A stretch of DNA of 64,000 nt. It comes from Apilactobacillus apisilvae (GTDB taxonomy: Bacteria; Bacillota; Bacilli; Lactobacillales; Lactobacillaceae). The stretch lies in assembly GCF_023380225.1 (NCBI RefSeq), contig NZ_CP093362.1, forward strand, positions 372,001-436,000. The letters run 5' to 3'. Under the pieces are notes generated by a model. That model was not told the origin of the DNA and ran no database searches. It worked only from the letters and a program-made list of their open reading frames with translations. Made by a program: the position numbers and the translations under genes. Positions 1 through 9,209 of the stretch are shown here, in pieces; positions within the stretch are counted from its first letter, which is position 1; each line of letters opens with the position of its first letter.

Positions 1-48
1 AATTCAATTATTGAGATTGATGGTATCATTAATAAAAAAGCTAATTAA
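1..48 (+). CDS. 3' end of an upstream gene (partial, unidentified)
   Basis: The first 48 bases read as an open frame in phase 1 that ends at a TAA just before the fhs ribosome binding site; only 15 residues are visible. Nothing in them identifies a family. The tight spacing to fhs suggests co-transcription. It could also be a chance frame, because so little is seen. Confidence 0.4.
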   Translation, partial: NSIIEIDGIINKKAN

Positions 49-65
49 GGGAGTGCTTCTAGACC

Positions 66-1721
66 ATGAAAACTGATATTGAAATTTCACAAGCGACTAA
101 ATTACAAAACATTAATGAAATTGCTGAAAAATTAGGCCTTAATGAAGAACAGATTGAAAACTATGGTAAGTATAAAGCTAAAATTAATTTACCTATGCAT
201 ACAAATAAAAATGGGAAATTAATTCTTGTGACTTCAATTAATCCAACAGCTGCCGGTGAAGGTAAAACAACTTTAACAATTGGTTTAGGGGATGCATTTA
301 AACACATCAATAAAAATTGTGCAATTGCTCTAAGGGAGCCTTCTTTAGGACCTGTTATGGGAATCAAAGGTGGTGCCACTGGTGGTGGATATGCTCAAGT
401 TGCTCCCATGGAAGATATTAATTTATTCTTTACTGGAGATTTTCCTGCAATTACTGAGGCACATGATACTTTATCTGCTTTAATCGACAATCACATTCAT
501 CATGGTAATAAATTGAACATTGACCCACGTCAAGTAGAATGGAAACGTGTTGTTGATATCAATGATCGAGAACTTCGTCATACAATTATCGGACTTGGTG
601 GAAGAACTTCTGGAGTTCCACGTGAAGACGGTTTTGATATTACAGTTGCCAGTGAAATCATGGCTGTTTTATGTTTGAGTAATGATTTATCAGACTTGAA
701 GCAACGACTAGGCAAGATGTTAGTTGCTTACACGTATGATCAAGAACCAATTACAGTTGCTGATTTAGGCGTTACAGGTGCACTAACTTTATTATTGAAG
801 GACGCCATTAAGCCTAATTTGGTACAAACTTTAGAACATACGCCTGCATTTATCCATGGTGGACCATTTGCTAATATTGCACATGGTTGTAATAGTATTT
901 TAGCAACTAAAGCTGCCATTAATTCAGCTGACTATGCAATTACTGAAGCAGGGTTTGGTGCTGATCTAGGTGGAGAAAAATTTTTAGATATAACTACTCC
1001 TAACATTGGTAAACATCCCGATGCAATTGTCATCGTTGCAACTATTCGCGCTTTAAAGTTAAATGGTGGTGTAAATAAAGCTGAATTAGATAATGAAAAT
1101 GTTGATGCATTATTAAAAGGAGCTCCAAATCTGGGTCGCCATATTCAAAATATGAAACAATACGGTCAGCCGGTTGTTGTTGCTATTAATAAGTTCACTA
1201 GTGATACCGATAATGAAACTAAAGCACTTGATGAATACATTAAAGCTCAGGGAGTTACGGCTGTTAACACTGATGTTTGGTCAAAAGGTGGCAAAGGTGC
1301 TATCAATTTAGCTAATAAATTAGTAAAAATGTGTGATGAAGAACATCAATTTAATCCTTTGTATGAAAATAATGAAGAAGTTTTAACCAAAATTAACAAG
1401 GTAGTTAAAAAAATCTATGGCGGTAGTAAAGTTGAATTAAGTTCTAAAGCCAAAAAGCAACTTAAATATATTCAAAAACATGGTTGGGATAAGATGCCAG
1501 TTTGTATTGCAAAAACTCAGTATTCATTTACTGATGATGCTAAAAAATTGGGAGCACCCAAAAATTTCACTATTCATGTTCGTGAACTACAACCACGTCT
1601 TGGTGCCGGATTCATTGTAGTAATGACTGGGAAAGTATTAACCATGCCAGGATTACCAACTCATCCAGCTGCTTTAGATATGGATATTGATCAAAATGGA
1701 AAAATAACCGGACTATTCTAA
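66..1721 (+). CDS. fhs: formate--tetrahydrofolate ligase
   Basis: 551 residues, the usual length for this enzyme, which makes 10-formyl-THF from formate, ATP and THF in the cytosol. The P-loop-like ATP site is clear near residues 63-75 (TAAGEGKTT), followed by conserved stretches such as [16 protein letters not shown]. The ATG at 66 has an AAGGGAG binding site 12 bases upstream. It heads a compact plus-strand run (12 bases to lspA). 10-formyl-THF is the cofactor for PurH and PurN, both encoded later in the window, so fhs probably supplies the purine pathway. Identification is secure from overall family similarity. Confidence 0.97.
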   Translation: MKTDIEISQATKLQNINEIAEKLGLNEEQIENYGKYKAKINLPMHTNKNGKLILVTSINPTAAGEGKTTLTIGLGDAFKHINKNCAIALREPSLGPVMGIKGGATGGGYAQVAPMEDINLFFTGDFPAITEAHDTLSALIDNHIHHGNKLNIDPRQVEWKRVVDINDRELRHTIIGLGGRTSGVPREDGFDITVASEIMAVLCLSNDLSDLKQRLGKMLVAYTYDQEPITVADLGVTGALTLLLKDAIKPNLVQTLEHTPAFIHGGPFANIAHGCNSILATKAAINSADYAITEAGFGADLGGEKFLDITTPNIGKHPDAIVIVATIRALKLNGGVNKAELDNENVDALLKGAPNLGRHIQNMKQYGQPVVVAINKFTSDTDNETKALDEYIKAQGVTAVNTDVWSKGGKGAINLANKLVKMCDEEHQFNPLYENNEEVLTKINKVVKKIYGGSKVELSSKAKKQLKYIQKHGWDKMPVCIAKTQYSFTDDAKKLGAPKNFTIHVRELQPRLGAGFIVVMTGKVLTMPGLPTHPAALDMDIDQNGKITGLF

Positions 1722-1733
1722 AGGAGGCCTTGA

Positions 1734-2186
1734 ATGCCAGTATTATATTTAATTGTTGGGATGCTATTATTAATAGGTGCCGATCAATGGACTAAGTATT
1801 TAGTGTCCACTAATATTAGTGAGGGATCGGTTAATACTTTGATTCCAGGAATACTATCAATCACTAATTTGCATAATAATGGAGCTGCTTGGAGTATTCT
1901 AGAAGGTCAACAATGGTTATTTACTTTAATTAGTATCTTTGCAATTGTTCTAGTAAGCTACTTTATGTATAAATTAAGAACTAAAAAATTATATGAATTT
2001 AGTTTATTAATATTGTTATCTGGAATTATTGGTAACTTTATTGATCGATTATTTCAAGGATATGTCGTTGACATGATTCAACTGGATTTTATTAACTTCC
2101 CAATATTTAACTTTGCAGATTCATGCATTACAGTTGGAATTATTATTTTATTTATAGCAATTTTAAGAGATGGTGATTTAGATTAA
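1734..2186 (+). CDS. lspA: lipoprotein signal peptidase (signal peptidase II)
   Basis: 150 residues with four predicted membrane segments. This membrane aspartyl protease cleaves prolipoprotein signal peptides after lipidation. The two catalytic aspartate motifs are visible: GNFIDRL with GYVVDMI near residues 100-118, and FNFADSCI near residues 127-134. An AAGGAGG binding site lies 6 bases before the ATG. The stop codon overlaps the proposed AUU start of the downstream pseudouridine synthase gene, the usual lspA-rluD order in Firmicutes. Confidence 0.95.
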   Translation: MPVLYLIVGMLLLIGADQWTKYLVSTNISEGSVNTLIPGILSITNLHNNGAAWSILEGQQWLFTLISIFAIVLVSYFMYKLRTKKLYEFSLLILLSGIIGNFIDRLFQGYVVDMIQLDFINFPIFNFADSCITVGIIILFIAILRDGDLD

Positions 2187-3087
2187 AGAAACAATTCAAT
2201 TCAGTGCAAAAGAAACTGATAAAAGATTAGACAAGAGCATTGCTAATCATTTTCAAGATATTAGTCGCTCCAGAGCAAAAACATTGATTGAAGATAAATT
2301 AGTAACAGTTGACGGTGAAATTAAGAAGCCTAAATATGACTTAAAATGCGGTGATGAAGTTGTTGTAAACATACCAGAACCCAAAAAATTAAATTTGGAC
2401 CCTGAGAACATCCCTTTAGATATTGTTTATGAAGACGAAGATGTATTGGTTGTTAATAAACCACAAGGGATGGTTGTGCATCCTTCACCAGGTCACCCTT
2501 ATCATACATTGGTTAATGCATTATTATTTCATACACCTTTATCAAATATTAATGGTACATTTCGTCCAGGAATTGTTCATCGAATCGATAAGGATACATC
2601 CGGTTTATTAATGATTGCTAAAAATAATGATGCACATAAATCATTATCAAAGCAATTGAAAGATAAGAGTAATATTCGTGAATATGTTGCTTTAGTTCAT
2701 GGCAATATTAATGAAGATAGTGGAAAAATTGATGCACCCATTGGACGTTCTAAAAAAGACCGCAAGAAACAAGCAATTGTTGATGATGGTAGAAATGCAG
2801 TCACTCATTTTAAAGTTTTAGAGCGCTTCGGCGAATATACATTAGTTTCTTGTGTTTTAGAAACAGGGCGAACTCATCAAATTAGAGTCCACATGAAATA
2901 TATTGGACATCCATTAGTAGGAGATCCTCTATATGGACCACGTAAAACAATTAAAGGTAATGGTCAATTTTTGCATGCGAAAAAATTAGGCTTTATCCAT
3001 CCCAAAACAAAAAAATTAATGGTTTTTGAAGCTCCATTACCTAATATATTTAATCAAACAATTGAAAATTTAAGAAAAAGAACGTAG
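2182..3087 (+). CDS. RluD/YlyB-type 23S rRNA pseudouridine synthase, probable AUU start
   Basis: RluA-family pseudouridine synthase. The catalytic motif with its aspartate is GIVHRIDKDTSGLL, preceded by VVNKPQGMVVHPSPGH, with the C-terminal GRTHQIRVHM block. The first in-frame ATG/GTG/TTG is the TTG at 2284, but that would cut off most of the N-terminal S4 RNA-binding domain (RLDKSIANHF...SRSRAKTLIEDKLVTVDG). The frame is open back to a stop at 2179-2181, and the only plausible initiator giving the whole S4 domain is the ATT at 2182, overlapping the lspA stop. GGTGAT at 2172-2177 can pair with the anti-Shine-Dalgarno end. The start is inferred; the family is secure. With this start the protein is 301 residues, normal for the family. 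Confidence 0.9.
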   Translation: MKETIQFSAKETDKRLDKSIANHFQDISRSRAKTLIEDKLVTVDGEIKKPKYDLKCGDEVVVNIPEPKKLNLDPENIPLDIVYEDEDVLVVNKPQGMVVHPSPGHPYHTLVNALLFHTPLSNINGTFRPGIVHRIDKDTSGLLMIAKNNDAHKSLSKQLKDKSNIREYVALVHGNINEDSGKIDAPIGRSKKDRKKQAIVDDGRNAVTHFKVLERFGEYTLVSCVLETGRTHQIRVHMKYIGHPLVGDPLYGPRKTIKGNGQFLHAKKLGFIHPKTKKLMVFEAPLPNIFNQTIENLRKRT

Positions 3088-3102
3088 GGGGATTAACAAT
3101 TT

Positions 3103-3630
3103 ATGTCAAAATTAGTTGTCGACAAAATGGCTATGCAACGTGCTTTAACAAGAATAACTTATGAAATTATTGAGCGAAACAAAGGTATTAACAATTTAGT
3201 TATTTTAGGAATTAAGACACGCGGTGTATATTTAGCTAAACGTATTGCAAATCGTCTTCAAAAATTAGAAAATAAAGAGATACCAGTCGTACAAATTGAT
3301 GTTACAAAATATCGTGATGATGTTAAGCATACTAACGATGATCCTTCAGTTGCTGAAAATAAAGATGTTTCAGTTGAAGGTAAGAATGTAATTTTAGTCG
3401 ATGATGTTTTGTTTACCGGAAGAACTATTAAATCGGCCTTTTCGGCTATTTCTGAATTAGGACGTCCTAATAATATTCGTTTGGCAGTTTTAATTGACCG
3501 TGGTCATCGTGAACTACCAATTCGTGCTGATTTTGTTGGTAAAAATATTCCTACTTCTAAGAACGAAAAAATTAAAGTCCAAGTAAATGAAATTGATGGA
3601 AAAGATTCAGTAGAAATCATGGATAAATAA
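3103..3630 (+). CDS. pyrR: PyrR: pyrimidine operon regulator / uracil phosphoribosyltransferase
   Basis: 175 residues. The PRPP-binding signature is present as [14 protein letters not shown], together with the family block [15 protein letters not shown] near residues 36-50. PyrR binds pyr mRNA leaders in response to UMP/PRPP and has weak uracil phosphoribosyltransferase activity. It sits 15 bases after rluD and 30 bases before carA. There is no room for a PyrR-type leader terminator in either gap, and pyrB, pyrC, pyrD, pyrE and pyrF are not in the window. It may act on loci elsewhere or serve mainly in uracil salvage. Confidence 0.95.
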   Translation: MSKLVVDKMAMQRALTRITYEIIERNKGINNLVILGIKTRGVYLAKRIANRLQKLENKEIPVVQIDVTKYRDDVKHTNDDPSVAENKDVSVEGKNVILVDDVLFTGRTIKSAFSAISELGRPNNIRLAVLIDRGHRELPIRADFVGKNIPTSKNEKIKVQVNEIDGKDSVEIMDK

Positions 3631-3660
3631 ATTCTTAAATATAGATTTAAGGAGCATATT

Positions 3661-4734
3661 ATGACAACCCGTTATTTAATTTTAGAAGATGGAACATCTT
3701 ATAAAGGAAAAAGTTTTGGTTCAGAAGCCACAACTACTGGTGAAATCATTGTTAATTCTAATATGTTAGGATATCAAGAAATCATCACTAATCAAATTTA
3801 TCATAATCAAATTATTGTTTTCACCCAACCATCAATTGGAAATACAGGTATTAATCATAAAAGTTTTGAATCAATTGTTACTAATGCCAAGGGTGTAGTT
3901 GTCTTAGAATATGCTAATATTTCTACTAATCGATTGGGTAATTTAACTTTAGATCGATTTCTTAAACAACATAATATTCCAGGTATTGCTGGAATTGATA
4001 CTAGGGAACTGACACATCGTATTCGCAAAAATGAAGCAATGAAAGCAAGCATTGTTGATGTTAATGATGAACATGCTTTTGATCAATTAAGTGCTTCAGT
4101 ATTAACCAATCAACAGGTAAAGCAAGTATCTACGAAAGCACCGTTTCCCAATACTGGGGATGGTTATAATATCATCTTGATTGATTTCGGCTTAAAATAT
4201 GGAATTTTGCGTCGTCTTGCTGAATTAGACTGTAATGTGATTGTGATGCCATGGGATACTAGTAGTAAAGAAATAATGGATCTAGATCCAGATGGAGTAA
4301 TTTTATCAACTGGGCCTGGTTCACCAAAAGATTTACCAGATTCGGTTTTGACTATGATTAGTTCTGTTCAAAAAGAAATTCCAATGTTTGGTATGGGACT
4401 TGGCCATGAACTATTTGCATTAGCGAATGGTGCTGATACTTATAAATTATCAGTTGAACACCATGGTAGTAATCATCCCATTCGTCAAATCATTACTAAT
4501 CAAATTATTTATTCTTCACAAAGCCAAGGTTATGCAGTCGATCCTAAATCAATTAAACATGATCAATTGCTAATTACTTTTGTTGATTTAGTTAATGGTA
4601 CGGTGCAAGGAATTAGGCATCGTGATTACCCATCTTTTTCAGTTCAATTTTCTCCTGATGGTGGTCCTGGTCCAGCAGATACTGTGGATTTATTTGAAGA
4701 ATTTCTCGAAAATGTTAGCTCGCAAAGGAGATAA
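3661..4734 (+). CDS. carbamoyl-phosphate synthase small-subunit homologue, glutaminase triad lost
   Basis: 357 residues, full length for CarA, with an N-terminal CPSase-small domain (about 1-155) and a class-I glutamine amidotransferase domain (about 168-350). Where the family has the nucleophilic Cys in G-I-C-L-G-H-Q, this protein reads GMGLGHE, with Gly at 246. The catalytic His and Glu of the HPE motif are Ser331 and Asp333 (QFSPDG). The conserved NHG before them has become SQG. So the whole triad is substituted although the frame is intact. It is 6 bases from carB, which is also degenerate. It cannot be an ordinary glutaminase; a structural or regulatory role, or slow decay, are the alternatives. 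Confidence 0.9.
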   Translation: MTTRYLILEDGTSYKGKSFGSEATTTGEIIVNSNMLGYQEIITNQIYHNQIIVFTQPSIGNTGINHKSFESIVTNAKGVVVLEYANISTNRLGNLTLDRFLKQHNIPGIAGIDTRELTHRIRKNEAMKASIVDVNDEHAFDQLSASVLTNQQVKQVSTKAPFPNTGDGYNIILIDFGLKYGILRRLAELDCNVIVMPWDTSSKEIMDLDPDGVILSTGPGSPKDLPDSVLTMISSVQKEIPMFGMGLGHELFALANGADTYKLSVEHHGSNHPIRQIITNQIIYSSQSQGYAVDPKSIKHDQLLITFVDLVNGTVQGIRHRDYPSFSVQFSPDGGPGPADTVDLFEEFLENVSSQRR

Positions 4735-4740
4735 CAAATT

Positions 4741-7227
4741 ATGAAAAATATAAAAAAAGTATTAATTTTAGGTAGTGGCCCTTCTTCTATTGGAAATGAA
4801 ACTGAGCTCGATGCTGGGGCGTTTCAAATTATGGTTGCGCTAAAAAAGAATGGCATTCAAACATTAATTATGGATAATAATCCATTTTCTTTATCAATGG
4901 TGGAAGTGCAACCAGCTAACACTTTTGTTAAAGAAATTAATTTTAAAAATGTTTTAGCAGTATTAAAAAAAGAGCAGCCTGATGCAATTATTCCTATTAC
5001 TGGTGGATTACGTGCAATTCACATTACTCAAGAATTACTTAATCAAGGAATTCTTAAAGAATTAAATGTTGAAATTTTAGGTATATCCAATGAGGCATTA
5101 AAGACTGTTAATGATTCTAACCGAATGAAAATGATTATTAATCAGTCAAATGAACCTTTTATTCCCTCGAAATTAGTTAATAATGAATCTGAAGCTTTTG
5201 ACGTAATTAGAGATATTGGTTTTCCTGTTATTGTTAAACCAGTTAATAATAACTACTCATCAAAAAGGCAAGTATGTAAAAACGCTGATGAAATGTCGGA
5301 TTTTATTGATTCTAATCCTAGTGACACTAAATATATCATCGAAAAAAGTGTTGTTGGTTTTAAACAAATTGAGATGGTGGGGATTAGGGATAGTAATGGA
5401 ACCGAAATTTTAATTAATGGGCTTGAAAACATTGATGCGGTTGGAGTGCATTCTAGTGATTCTATTGTTATCTCGCCAATTCAAACCTTAACCGACATCG
5501 ATTATCAAAAATTAAGAACAGCGACTTTTAAAATAATGGAAAATCTTGATCTTGTCGGTGTTTGTCATTTGCAATTTGCACTAAGCAATACTGATAGTAA
5601 TTATTTTATTACTAAAATAAACCCACTAATTAATCAAAGTACAGCGCTCACTGCACGTTGTGCTGGTTATCCATTAGTGTATGCTTGTGCTAATTTAATG
5701 CTAGGTAAGTTACTGAATGAAATTCAATTACCAAAAGAATATAATCATCTAACACCAATGCTTGAGCCCACATTAGATCATATAATGGTAAAGATTCCCG
5801 TTTGGCCATTTGAAAACATTCCAGAAGCTAGCCAGCGTTTAAATACCGTTATGAAATCGGTAGGATCCACAATTGGAATTGGTCGTACTGTCGAAGAAGC
5901 TTTATTGAAAGCTTTACGTAGTTCACAATTCAGCCCTAGGGATGTTTTACCTAATATGAATAATTTAGATAATGACGAGCTCATTAATCGTTTAATTCAT
6001 CCCCAATCTAATCGCTTATTAGTTTTAATTGAGGCGATTCGCAGAGGTTATCAAGTTGAAGAGCTAGAAGAATTAAGTAAGATTAATAAATTTTATTTTT
6101 ACAAGTTAAAAAATCTTTTAGATATTGAAAAGTTAATTGTAGATGAACCTATGAAACTAACTACAATTGAAACTGCTCATCAGTATGGATTTGGGGATGG
6201 AATGATGGCTGAAACTTGGTCAGTTCCTATCCAAACAGTTCGTGCTATTTATCATCGAGTCAATCAATATCCAACTTATAAAACTATTGAATCTTCAGCT
6301 GGTGAACTAGAACAAAATATTGAATCATTTTATAGTAGTTTTGAAAAAGAAAATGAATCACATCAAGAATCTGATCAAACGGCATTGGTTATTGGGCGAG
6401 GTGGAAATAAATTAGGTCCTAATACAGCTGCCGATTATTACACCGCAGAATTATTAATTCAATTGCATAAATTGGGTTACAATACGATTGTTATTAATAA
6501 TAATCCCAACGCTCTATCATTATGTCCACAAATTAGTGATAAACAGTACATTGAGCCAATCCAATTAGGGGCAATTTTAAATGTGATTGAGTTAGAAAAA
6601 CCCGTCCGTATTTTTATTCCGGGTAACCGTCACTTCTTAATGCGTCAATTAAAAAAATACGATAATTTAAATGTACAAGTATTGCCACCAGATCAGGATA
6701 CCGGGGTAATTTTACCTAAAAATGTTAGTTATGCACTAAACTTCTTTGTTACCAAAGAAAAAAGTTACTTCATTGTTTCAGAAAAACTAATTAGTAATTT
6801 TAATCATGATTTGGACTATGTTACTAACTATGAAGCACCTTATTTAGATATTGATAAAAAACAATTAAATAGTGATATTAATATTTCAATTGAACACATC
6901 CAAAAGTCTAATTGGATTGGATTAGTTCAAATTTTGTTTAATCAGAAATCTGATGGAACTTCTGAATATGTTGGAATTCGTCCATTACGCTTAACTGAAA
7001 CAATATTTTTAAGTAAAGCAACTGGGATAAACTGGATTCGTGAATTGGTGAAATTTTATACTCATAACTTTAATGATAAAATCATGAACCATATCAATTC
7101 ATCTAGGCAAAGAACTACAGTAATGCGTGCTAACTTTCCTTTTAAGCAATTAAATGTTAACAAGGAACATGGAGATAGTTCGCAAGAAGTAGGAGCTAAA
7201 ATTACTTTTCGTTTAAAAGATAATTAA
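4741..7227 (+). CDS. carbamoyl-phosphate synthase large-subunit homologue, shortened and missing ATP-site residues
   Basis: 828 residues against about 1,060 for CarB. Residues 1-400 follow the first synthetase half, but the glycine-rich ATP loop is replaced (NNNYSSKRQ near 169-177) and the metal-binding Glu of the E-x-N-P-R motif is Lys292 (TKINPLINQ). A linker/oligomerisation region follows at about 400-530. The second half starts near residue 546 (VIGRGGNKLGP in place of GSGPIRIGQG), its ATP-grasp core is shortened by roughly 100 residues, and its E-x-N-P-R motif reads GIRPL (744-748). The C-terminal MGS-like allosteric domain is absent. The long intact frame argues against simple neutral decay. 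Same transcription unit as carA. Confidence 0.88.
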   Translation: MKNIKKVLILGSGPSSIGNETELDAGAFQIMVALKKNGIQTLIMDNNPFSLSMVEVQPANTFVKEINFKNVLAVLKKEQPDAIIPITGGLRAIHITQELLNQGILKELNVEILGISNEALKTVNDSNRMKMIINQSNEPFIPSKLVNNESEAFDVIRDIGFPVIVKPVNNNYSSKRQVCKNADEMSDFIDSNPSDTKYIIEKSVVGFKQIEMVGIRDSNGTEILINGLENIDAVGVHSSDSIVISPIQTLTDIDYQKLRTATFKIMENLDLVGVCHLQFALSNTDSNYFITKINPLINQSTALTARCAGYPLVYACANLMLGKLLNEIQLPKEYNHLTPMLEPTLDHIMVKIPVWPFENIPEASQRLNTVMKSVGSTIGIGRTVEEALLKALRSSQFSPRDVLPNMNNLDNDELINRLIHPQSNRLLVLIEAIRRGYQVEELEELSKINKFYFYKLKNLLDIEKLIVDEPMKLTTIETAHQYGFGDGMMAETWSVPIQTVRAIYHRVNQYPTYKTIESSAGELEQNIESFYSSFEKENESHQESDQTALVIGRGGNKLGPNTAADYYTAELLIQLHKLGYNTIVINNNPNALSLCPQISDKQYIEPIQLGAILNVIELEKPVRIFIPGNRHFLMRQLKKYDNLNVQVLPPDQDTGVILPKNVSYALNFFVTKEKSYFIVSEKLISNFNHDLDYVTNYEAPYLDIDKKQLNSDINISIEHIQKSNWIGLVQILFNQKSDGTSEYVGIRPLRLTETIFLSKATGINWIRELVKFYTHNFNDKIMNHINSSRQRTTVMRANFPFKQLNVNKEHGDSSQEVGAKITFRLKDN

Positions 7228-7235
7228 TAATCTCG

Positions 7236-7284
7236 ATTAAAAAAGCATCCCTTACAGATCTAGTCTGAATAAGGGATGCTTTTA
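7236..7284. terminator. bidirectional terminator between carB and rqcH
   Basis: A strong hairpin with arms AAAAGCATCCCTTA and TAAGGGATGCTTTT lies between the two convergent genes, with A/T tracts on both sides, so it can end transcription from either strand. Confidence 0.85.
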
Positions 7285-7306
7285 TTTGTAATGCTTTGTA
7301 AATTAA

Positions 7307-9031
7307 TTATTGATTATTTTTACGTAAATGTTCAATGGTTTCTTCTTTAGGGGTAACAAAGACAGTTTTTTGACCTTCGTAAATCACCAAACCTGGTTTA
7401 GCACCTTTGGGCTTTCTAACTTGTTTAACTTTGACGTAGTCAACAGGGACCTTTGCGGAATCACGAGCTTTTGAGAAGTATGCAGCTAATTCAGCCGCTT
7501 GTTGAATCGTCATATCATCTGGATTAAATGACTTTATAATAACGTGAGAACCATGAATTTTTTGTGTATGCAACCAAGTATCACGCTTGTCAGCATCCTT
7601 CAAAGTTAATTGATCATTTTGTAGATTGTTTTTACCAACTAAAATAGTGATGCCATTATCCGATGTAAAATGTTCTGGCTTACTTATTTTTTGCTTTCTG
7701 TTTTTTTTGCTTGATGAAGGATTGTGGTTTTTCTTTAGATATCCTTCAGCTTTAAATTCTGTCTTAATATCATTTAAATCATCAGGATTAGCAAGTTCAA
7801 TTTGCGATAAAACATTATCGAAATATTCAATTTCTGAATTGGTTTGTTTTAATTGTTCATTAACATAAATAACTGCATTTTTGGCCTTTTGATAACGTTT
7901 AAAATACTTTTGTGCATTTTCAGATGGTGAAATTTGATTAGATAAACTGATTTCAATTAAATTATTATTATCGTAAAAATTAGTCAATTTAATTGAGTTC
8001 ATTCCACGTTCAATCTTATAAAGATAAGTTGTTAGAATTTCACCTTTAATTCGATATTCATCTGCTTTTTTGGTATTGTCTAAGGTTTTTTGTAATTTTT
8101 TCTTTTTATTTCGATTCTTTTTTAATTCATTTTTAGCAATATGAATTAAAGTACCGCCTTGTTCACGTACTCGATCAGTTTGAGCCTTAGATTCATAATA
8201 CTTATCAAGCAAAGCACTTAAACTATCAAAAGTTTCATTTTTATCATTTTGAATAAATGGATAAACGCTAAAGCTATCGCTTTTTTCATTAACCATTAAT
8301 GTTGGTTTAAATTTGTCAAAATTATCAAAAAATGATTGGAATAAAATTTTTAAATTACCATTTTGATGTAGATATTTTGCCAAGTATAGTGAAGTATCTT
8401 TTCCTAAGCCTTGAACATTTTGTCTAAGTTGAGTAGCTAGCATCTCTTGATTTGGATAACTTTTCACTAAAGCACTAATTTTATCTAAGTTTTCATCACT
8501 AGCATTAAATGGATCAAACATATCTTGCTTAGGTGGATTAATATATGTGTCACCTGGCAAAATAGTTCGGTAACGATTTTTATCAGCACCAATTCTTTTA
8601 ACTGCATCAATAATACGCATATCATCTTGTTTATCAACTAAAATGATATTACTATGACGAGCCATAATTTCTACAATCAGCAACATTTCTTTTAGATCAC
8701 CAATTTCATTTCTGGTTATAAAATGAAATCTCATTACTCGATCATTATCGACTTGTGACACTTTGCTTAAAACAGCACTGCCTAAATGTTTCCTTAATGT
8801 CATTGTGAAATTCGTTGGAACACCAGGGTTGGTGTAAGGAATGTTAGTAACCTGAACTCTAGCATAGTTAGGGTTAGCAGACATTAAAATAGGGTAGTTT
8901 TTATGATTAGCTCTGATTAACATAATCATTTCATTATCATATGGTTGATTTATTTTTGATACTCTACCATTTGATAATTTTTCATTTAGTTCTTTTGTCA
9001 TTGCATGTGTGAATGATCCATCAAATGACAT
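7307..9031 (-). CDS. rqcH: RqcH/Rqc2-type NFACT protein (ribosome quality control, fibronectin-binding-like)
   Basis: 574 residues, normal for the family. Order: NFACT-N domain (about 1-240) with the MARHSNIILVDK block, a central coiled-coil region (about 290-430, rich in K/E/N), and a C-terminal NFACT-R domain (about 455-574) with DTWLHTQKIHGSHVII. RqcH binds obstructed 50S subunits and adds C-terminal alanine tails. Homologues were long annotated as fibronectin-binding proteins, so surface adhesion is an alternative role in older literature. It ends at a shared terminator with carB and is divergent from degV. Confidence 0.92.
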   Translation of the reverse strand: MSFDGSFTHAMTKELNEKLSNGRVSKINQPYDNEMIMLIRANHKNYPILMSANPNYARVQVTNIPYTNPGVPTNFTMTLRKHLGSAVLSKVSQVDNDRVMRFHFITRNEIGDLKEMLLIVEIMARHSNIILVDKQDDMRIIDAVKRIGADKNRYRTILPGDTYINPPKQDMFDPFNASDENLDKISALVKSYPNQEMLATQLRQNVQGLGKDTSLYLAKYLHQNGNLKILFQSFFDNFDKFKPTLMVNEKSDSFSVYPFIQNDKNETFDSLSALLDKYYESKAQTDRVREQGGTLIHIAKNELKKNRNKKKKLQKTLDNTKKADEYRIKGEILTTYLYKIERGMNSIKLTNFYDNNNLIEISLSNQISPSENAQKYFKRYQKAKNAVIYVNEQLKQTNSEIEYFDNVLSQIELANPDDLNDIKTEFKAEGYLKKNHNPSSSKKNRKQKISKPEHFTSDNGITILVGKNNLQNDQLTLKDADKRDTWLHTQKIHGSHVIIKSFNPDDMTIQQAAELAAYFSKARDSAKVPVDYVKVKQVRKPKGAKPGLVIYEGQKTVFVTPKEETIEHLRKNNQ

Positions 9032-9115
9032 AATATCAGCTCACTTTCGTTACTTTAATTTACACATATTTCAGTATACATATTATGGATATCATTATCA
9101 AAAAACTAATCGCTG

Positions 9116-9145
9116 TTACGATATAAGACTATTTAATGTTATAAT
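9116..9145 (+). promoter_or_regulatory. probable promoter of degV
   Basis: A perfect TATAAT (9140-9145) is preceded 18 bases upstream by a weak -35 (TTACGA). It lies in the divergent gap between rqcH and degV. Confidence 0.5.
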
Positions 9146-9209
9146 TTAGAGATAAATATAATTTTCAAGTAATTATTAATTTTAAAATTAAAGGGTGAAA
9201 AAACTAATA

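Noticed and set aside
2423..2611. 62-codon plus frame inside rluD
   Set aside because: Out of frame within a clear pseudouridine synthase gene; no binding site.
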